This document shows positions 7,120-7,627 of a stretch of DNA of 7,627 nucleotides, piece by piece (the first letter of the stretch is position 1; every line of letters starts with the position of its first letter). The position numbers were made by a program, and so were the translations under genes. The notes below the pieces were generated by a model, which saw nothing but the letters and a program-made list of their open reading frames with translations, made no database searches and was not told the origin of the DNA. The DNA lies in assembly GCA_027036095.1 (NCBI GenBank), contig JALVTA010000110.1, forward strand, positions 1 to 7,627, written 5' to 3'. Source of the DNA: Thiotrichales bacterium (lineage in GTDB: Bacteria; Pseudomonadota; Gammaproteobacteria; Thiomicrospirales; Thiomicrospiraceae).

Positions 7120-7627
7120 ACTACACGGATCAGGATCGGACCCTCGCCTTTGCCGGCCTCTATCAGGCCGTCAGGCAGGTGCATGACATCGCCGCCCACG
7201 GCAGGCTGCATCCGGACGCCTTCGAAACCAGCGTCAACAGCCTGTTCGTCACCGACCCGGAATCGACGCTGGACGTCTTCGGCGGCAGACTGGACAGCCT
7301 GCGCCTCGGCATCGAGACGCTGCTGGGGCAGATGCTGGGCAGCCAGCGCAACCTGCACATCACCCGCTACGCGCTGGGGCTGGTCATTCTGGCCAAAAAA
7401 GTCATGCAGGACGGTGAGCGGATGCAGCGCCTCAGCGACACCATCAAGACGGCCCGGCGGCAACTGGAGCATTTCGGCGGCATCAAGCGGCCGGTGCTGG
7501 AAACGCTGGCCCGTGCCTACGAGGAGAACATCAGTCCCCTGCAGCCGCGCATCCTGGTCAACGGCATGCCGGAATATCTGCAGGACAGCCTCAATGTGGT
7601 GCGCATCCGCACCCTGCTGCTGGCCGG
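7116..7627 (+). CDS. hflD: High frequency lysogenization protein HflD homolog (partial, C-terminus off the right edge)
   Basis: HflD is a peripheral, mostly helical inner-membrane protein; in E. coli it affects lambda CII stability, but its general cellular role is not settled. The reading frame from GTG 7116 gives 170 complete codons with no stop before the edge, against 213 in E. coli HflD, so roughly the last fifth is missing. Family matches include LAFAGLYQAVRQVHDIA near the N-terminus, SLFVTDPESTLDVFGG, the segment LRLGIETLLGQM, ITRYALGLVILAKK, RRQLEHFGG, and ISPLQPRI followed by VRIRTLLLAG at the edge. The start overlaps the mnmA stop by 4 nt (GTGA), which implies translational coupling. 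It is the third gene of the rluE operon; in E. coli and Pseudomonas purB usually follows, which would lie to the right. Confidence 0.93.
   Translation, partial: MNYTDQDRTLAFAGLYQAVRQVHDIAAHGRLHPDAFETSVNSLFVTDPESTLDVFGGRLDSLRLGIETLLGQMLGSQRNLHITRYALGLVILAKKVMQDGERMQRLSDTIKTARRQLEHFGGIKRPVLETLARAYEENISPLQPRILVNGMPEYLQDSLNVVRIRTLLLA

Overview
The window is ordinary-looking core chromosome of a GC-rich gammaproteobacterium. All six genes can be assigned to a family, and they are packed tightly on both strands. The gene set (clpA-clpS, icd, rluE-mnmA-hflD) matches the purB/hflD/mnmA/icd neighbourhood and the clpS-clpA pair known from Escherichia and Pseudomonas. HflD and RluE of this type also point to Gammaproteobacteria. 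I cannot name a genus. I see no mobile element, tRNA, rRNA, CRISPR array or phage gene.

Layout from left to right. Positions 1-1760 (minus) hold the first 586 codons of clpA, which runs off the left edge. Positions 1768-2088 (minus) hold clpS, 7 nt upstream of clpA and in the same operon. A 33-bp AT-rich divergent promoter region separates clpS from a plus-strand gene at 2122-3984. That gene encodes a 620-residue membrane protein of the DUF389/TIGR00341 type, whose N-terminal 275 residues look like a degenerate diacylglycerol-kinase-fold domain. A 179-bp convergent intergenic region (3985-4163) carries a clear intrinsic terminator for icd, which follows on the minus strand (4164-5426). A 50-bp divergent region with an AT-rich inverted repeat then leads into the plus-strand operon rluE (5477-6016), mnmA (6016-7119) and hflD (7116-7627, cut by the right edge). 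The three genes overlap by 1 and 4 nt.

How the genes work together. ClpS hands N-degron substrates to the ClpA unfoldase, which feeds ClpP (not in the window). Icd is the NADP-dependent TCA-cycle isocitrate dehydrogenase with the AceK-regulated serine intact. RluE (23S rRNA pseudouridine) and MnmA (tRNA 2-thiouridine) are RNA-modification enzymes that appear co-translated with HflD, a peripheral membrane protein. The DUF389 gene is the odd member: it sits where related genomes, as I recall them, carry cspD. Its lipid-kinase-like N-terminus without a recognisable nucleotide-binding motif is the most interesting thing in the window.
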